Shown one piece after another: positions 62,357-64,000 of a DNA stretch of 64,000 nt; positions within the stretch are counted from its first letter, which is position 1, and the number at the start of each line of letters is the position of its first letter. The DNA comes from an uncultured Oscillospiraceae bacterium (GTDB taxonomy: Bacteria > Bacillota > Clostridia > Oscillospirales > Acutalibacteraceae): the NCBI GenBank assembly GCA_948471205.1, contig CAOKRT010000002.1, positions 123,558 through 187,557 of the forward strand, read 5' to 3'. The notes under the pieces were generated by a model that was given only the letters and a program-made list of their open reading frames with translations, was not told the origin of the DNA and ran no database searches. A program made the translations under genes and the position numbers.

Positions 62357-62398
62357 AAGTTGCAAGGTTCAAATGATCCTTCGCAACTTATTTTTTTT
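62357..62398 (+). terminator. Strong intrinsic terminator at the border of the phage-like segment
   Basis: AAGTTGC-AAGG pairs with CCTT-c-GCAACTT, then T8. It points rightward and stops only 20 bases before the first phage-like gene, so it ends a transcript from the left or acts as an attenuator. Confidence 0.8.
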
Positions 62399-62417
62399 AC
62401 CACGGAGGACCCTAAAA

Positions 62418-62690
62418 ATGAAGAAAATGACTATTAGAAAAATGCTTGAAAGAATCGTCGTCGCAACTAACAAACGCAGAGCGAAGAATATAGTTCTGGT
62501 CAGCACCGACGGCGAAATCGTGGAAGCGGAATTCGCTGTGGACCTGATCCGAACACTGACAGACTGGAATATCCTGTGGGAAGTAACCGTCATTTCTGAA
62601 AAGTTTTACGAAGACCGTTTCGTCGTAATCTTCGACCCAAACATTAAACAGGTCAACGGCGATCCTGACAAGGGCGATACGTGGTTATAA
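62418..62690 (+). CDS. Small phage-like protein, unknown function
   Basis: 90 residues from ATG 62418, nine bases after cggagga; an upstream in-frame ATG (62373) lies in the terminator. Mixed alpha/beta (KNIVLVSTDGEIVEAEFAVD, YEDRFVVIFDPNIKQV). Not recognised. First gene of the segment. Confidence 0.55.
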   Translation: MKKMTIRKMLERIVVATNKRRAKNIVLVSTDGEIVEAEFAVDLIRTLTDWNILWEVTVISEKFYEDRFVVIFDPNIKQVNGDPDKGDTWL

Positions 62691-62718
62691 GGCCGCAAGC
62701 AGAAAGGAGCGTGAGAAC

Positions 62719-62979
62719 GTGGCAGTTTATAAGTCTATCACCTTCGACAACAGAAAGAAAATCGCGGCCCTGTACGCGAAAGGAATGTCCATTTCCGACA
62801 TTTCTGACGAAGTGGGCGTCGCCCTTCGAACACTGTATGTCGAACTGAAACGCGGCGCGACTGGAAAACTGGATCAGAACCAGCGACCGGCCTATGATCC
62901 GGTACTGGCACAAAGAACCTATCAGGAAAACATTCGTCGTCGCGGCAGTGGTCCGAAAAGAAAGGAGGTCAAGAAATGA
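62719..62979 (+). CDS. Helix-turn-helix protein, phage-like
   Basis: 86 residues from GTG 62719 (aaaggag upstream). Homeodomain-like HTH resembling the N-terminus of IS30/terminase small subunits or resolvases: NRKKIAALYAKGMSISDISD, then VALRTLYVELKRG. The rest is basic. Probably binds DNA. The stop overlaps the next start (ATGA). Confidence 0.6.
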   Translation: MAVYKSITFDNRKKIAALYAKGMSISDISDEVGVALRTLYVELKRGATGKLDQNQRPAYDPVLAQRTYQENIRRRGSGPKRKEVKK

Positions 62980-63220
62980 CACCGGACAGAGCAACCAGGC
63001 GGAAACGACGCCGAATCCGTCTGGCGATCAGAAGGACGTCAGCCCTGGCGGCGGCTATTGCCTTCTTCTTTGCCTGGGGAACGATCGGCGCCATAGAAAC
63101 CGACGCGGTGTCCCTGGTAGAAGGAACGGTCAGAACCTTCGGCCTTCTGTTCATTGGAACCGGCTTCGCCTTTGTAGGCGGCGCCTTCCGAAATCCTACG
63201 GAAAGGAGGTCAAAACATGA
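62976..63220 (+). pseudogene. Small two-helix membrane protein, frame disrupted near its end
   Basis: MTPDRATRRKRRRIRLAIRR followed by hydrophobic segments (ALAAAIAFFFAWGTIGAI and FGLLFIGTGFAFVGGAF). The open frame runs 70 bases into the next gene. If one A is added at the CGAAATCC near 63190, it ends as FRKSYGKEVKT followed by a stop that overlaps the next ATG, the same design as its neighbour. So a one-base loss is likely. Confidence 0.5.
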
Positions 63221-63411
63221 AGTACACCGCGACACTGTCGGCCGTCCAGGTCGGACAAGCCGTCAAAAGTCTTCTTCTGCTTGGTGAACGCAAGATCACC
63301 ATTGAAGAAACAGAAAAAGACCGTTTCGTCGTCACCACAACAACCGAAACGGCCCTTTCAAAAAAGTCTACGAACAGTATATCACGAAAAGGAGTGAAAA
63401 ACAATGGCTAA
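63217..63411 (+). CDS. Small phage-like protein, unknown function
   Basis: 64 residues after aaaggagg. KYTATLSAVQVGQAVKSLLL and a Thr-rich stretch, then a basic end (SISRKGVKNNG). Overlaps the next start by eight bases. Not recognised. Confidence 0.5.
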   Translation: MKYTATLSAVQVGQAVKSLLLLGERKITIEETEKDRFVVTTTTETALSKKSTNSISRKGVKNNG

Positions 63412-63555
63412 ACTGAATTTTTATGACACCGACGCCGTGAAGGCATTCGTCCTGGATATTTTAATCGAAAACGCTGAACTGAAAAGCGATCCAGTCCGGC
63501 CAGGAAGTGTCCGGCGCTTCCCTTGTGGAGAACCGAAACCTTCAAATCAAATAAG
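63404..63555 (+). pseudogene. Small phage-like protein, frameshifted in an A-run
   Basis: MAKLNFYDTDAVKAFVLDIL reads well until CTGAAAAGCG near 63480. Dropping one A restores KAIQSGQEVSGASLVENRNL and QIK before a TAA and the next ribosome site (aaggagga). In the given frame it would run on with low-complexity Arg/Pro sequence. Confidence 0.5.
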
Positions 63556-63566
63556 GAGGAACCGCA

Positions 63567-63855
63567 ATGAAAGAACTTTCGATTCCCCTTCTTACCGAAC
63601 AAGACATCTTGAATCCGGTTTGTTTCCCTTTATCCGGCGACGATTCCGGCAGACGCCACCCTTCACCTGGAAGTCACGAACAACCCGTTCGACACTTCGC
63701 CGGTGTGGGTAGACATCACTGACAAGGCGAACAGACTTGTCCACGTCTTCACGAATACGACCGCCGCGAAAGGCTATGGCCTGGGCTATCGCTTCTATAT
63801 CACGAAGGGAACCCAGGAAATCGAAATCACCCAGGCGACGATCCGTTTCGCCTAA
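63567..63855 (+). pseudogene. Phage-like structural-type protein, frameshifted
   Basis: Starts MKELSIPLLTEQDIL after a strong ribosome site. A shift of one base near 63644 is needed to reach the good reading IPADATLHLEVTNNPFDTSP, then YRFYITKGTQEIEITQATIR, ending at the TAA before another ribosome site. Beta-rich, reminiscent of small virion proteins, but no family assigned. Confidence 0.45.
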
Positions 63856-63874
63856 ACGAAAGGAGGAATTCGAA

Positions 63875-64000
63875 ATGTTTGACCCTACACAATGCGAAAG
63901 CGTGAGCATGGCCCAGGCAAAAGCCCAGGAAGAACAAAATCCTGTCAAACAAGGCTTGTCCTGGCGACTACCTGTATAACCGCCACGGTGAAATCGCGGC
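63875..64000 (+). pseudogene. Phage-like gene start, frame disrupted, continues past window
   Basis: MFDPTQCESVSMAQAKAQEE, then the frame ends early; shifting near 63955 gives GDYLYNRHGEIA, which reads like continuing protein. aaaggaggaa precedes the ATG. Confidence 0.4.

Larger units (their letters stand above)
62340..64000 (+). mobile_element. Phage-like segment, continues beyond window
   Basis: Visible rise in GC and change in codon choice (GAC, GGC, CGC, GTC frequent) relative to the AT-rich host. Small genes of 60-100 codons are packed on one strand, each ending within a gaaaggaggtc ribosome site for the next. One gene has an HTH start, another a membrane helix pair. No integrase is seen at this border. 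A prophage end or a chimeric assembly join are both possible. Confidence 0.6.

Overview
The window is about 62.3 kb of low-GC Firmicutes chromosome followed by about 1.6 kb of visibly GC-richer, phage-like DNA. The gene content is that of a strict anaerobe and spore former of class Clostridia, most likely an Oscillospiraceae/Ruminococcaceae-type gut bacterium (inference). It has a trimeric [FeFe]-hydrogenase (hydC-hydB-hydA), pyruvate formate-lyase (pflB) with its activase, anaerobic ribonucleotide reductase (nrdD/nrdG), sporulation genes (yqfC, yqfD, ylbJ), a spore-surface-type collagen-like protein, a class B sortase, and a short SRP RNA next to dnaX.

Layout. 1-2.0 kb: end of a sensor kinase, then an HtrA-type protease. 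2.2-4.7 kb: a glycosyltransferase and a collagen-like glycoprotein, resembling the C. difficile sgtA/bclA pairing. 4.8-5.9 kb: an M24 peptidase and tRNA-Ala(GGC). 6.2-10.1 kb: a 1290-residue secreted transglutaminase-like protein with a sortase-type tail. 10.27-17.24 kb: a decayed integrative conjugative element (ICE) inserted in the 3' end of ssrA (tmRNA). It retains integrase, excisionase and parB, plus broken mazF/XRE, NlpC/P60-like and virB4 genes and an ATPase. 17.2-20.9 kb: ssrA, smpB, recR, ybaB, dnaX and SRP RNA, all on the minus strand. 21-26 kb: flavin reductase-like protein, DUF2207/LemA pair, uxuA with a mannonate-pathway SDR. 26-28.5 kb: yqfD-yqfC divergent from ylbJ. 28.6-32.8 kb: hydCBA. 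32.9-34.6 kb: GGGtGRT protein with an IscU/NifU-like partner. 34.8-37.2 kb: cytosolic PI-PLC-like protein and a two-gene CehA-type PHP operon. 37.2-40.2 kb: TPP-riboswitch-controlled thiamine-precursor ABC transporter. 40.2-47.3 kb: pflA, RAYT transposase remnant, cytidine deaminase-like gene, pflB, nrdD, nrdG. 47.3-56.7 kb: C39-like peptidase, two HAD phosphatases, split transketolase, class B sortase, MarR-controlled heterodimeric ABC exporter. 56.8-62.3 kb: rsmA, MATE transporter, GNAT, GH27 alpha-galactosidase, PHP phosphoesterase. 62.36-64.0 kb: small, tightly packed phage-like genes with several apparent single-base frameshifts.

How the genes work together. Pyruvate formate-lyase, the hydrogenase and NrdD form a glycyl-radical and iron-sulfur fermentative core. 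uxuA, the SDR and the GH27 enzyme fit growth on uronates and galactosides. The sortase could anchor the transglutaminase-like protein. The ICE remnant has moved the original ssrA terminator 7 kb away and brought a replacement. All names come from recognising motifs and family-level sequence features by eye; no database search was run.
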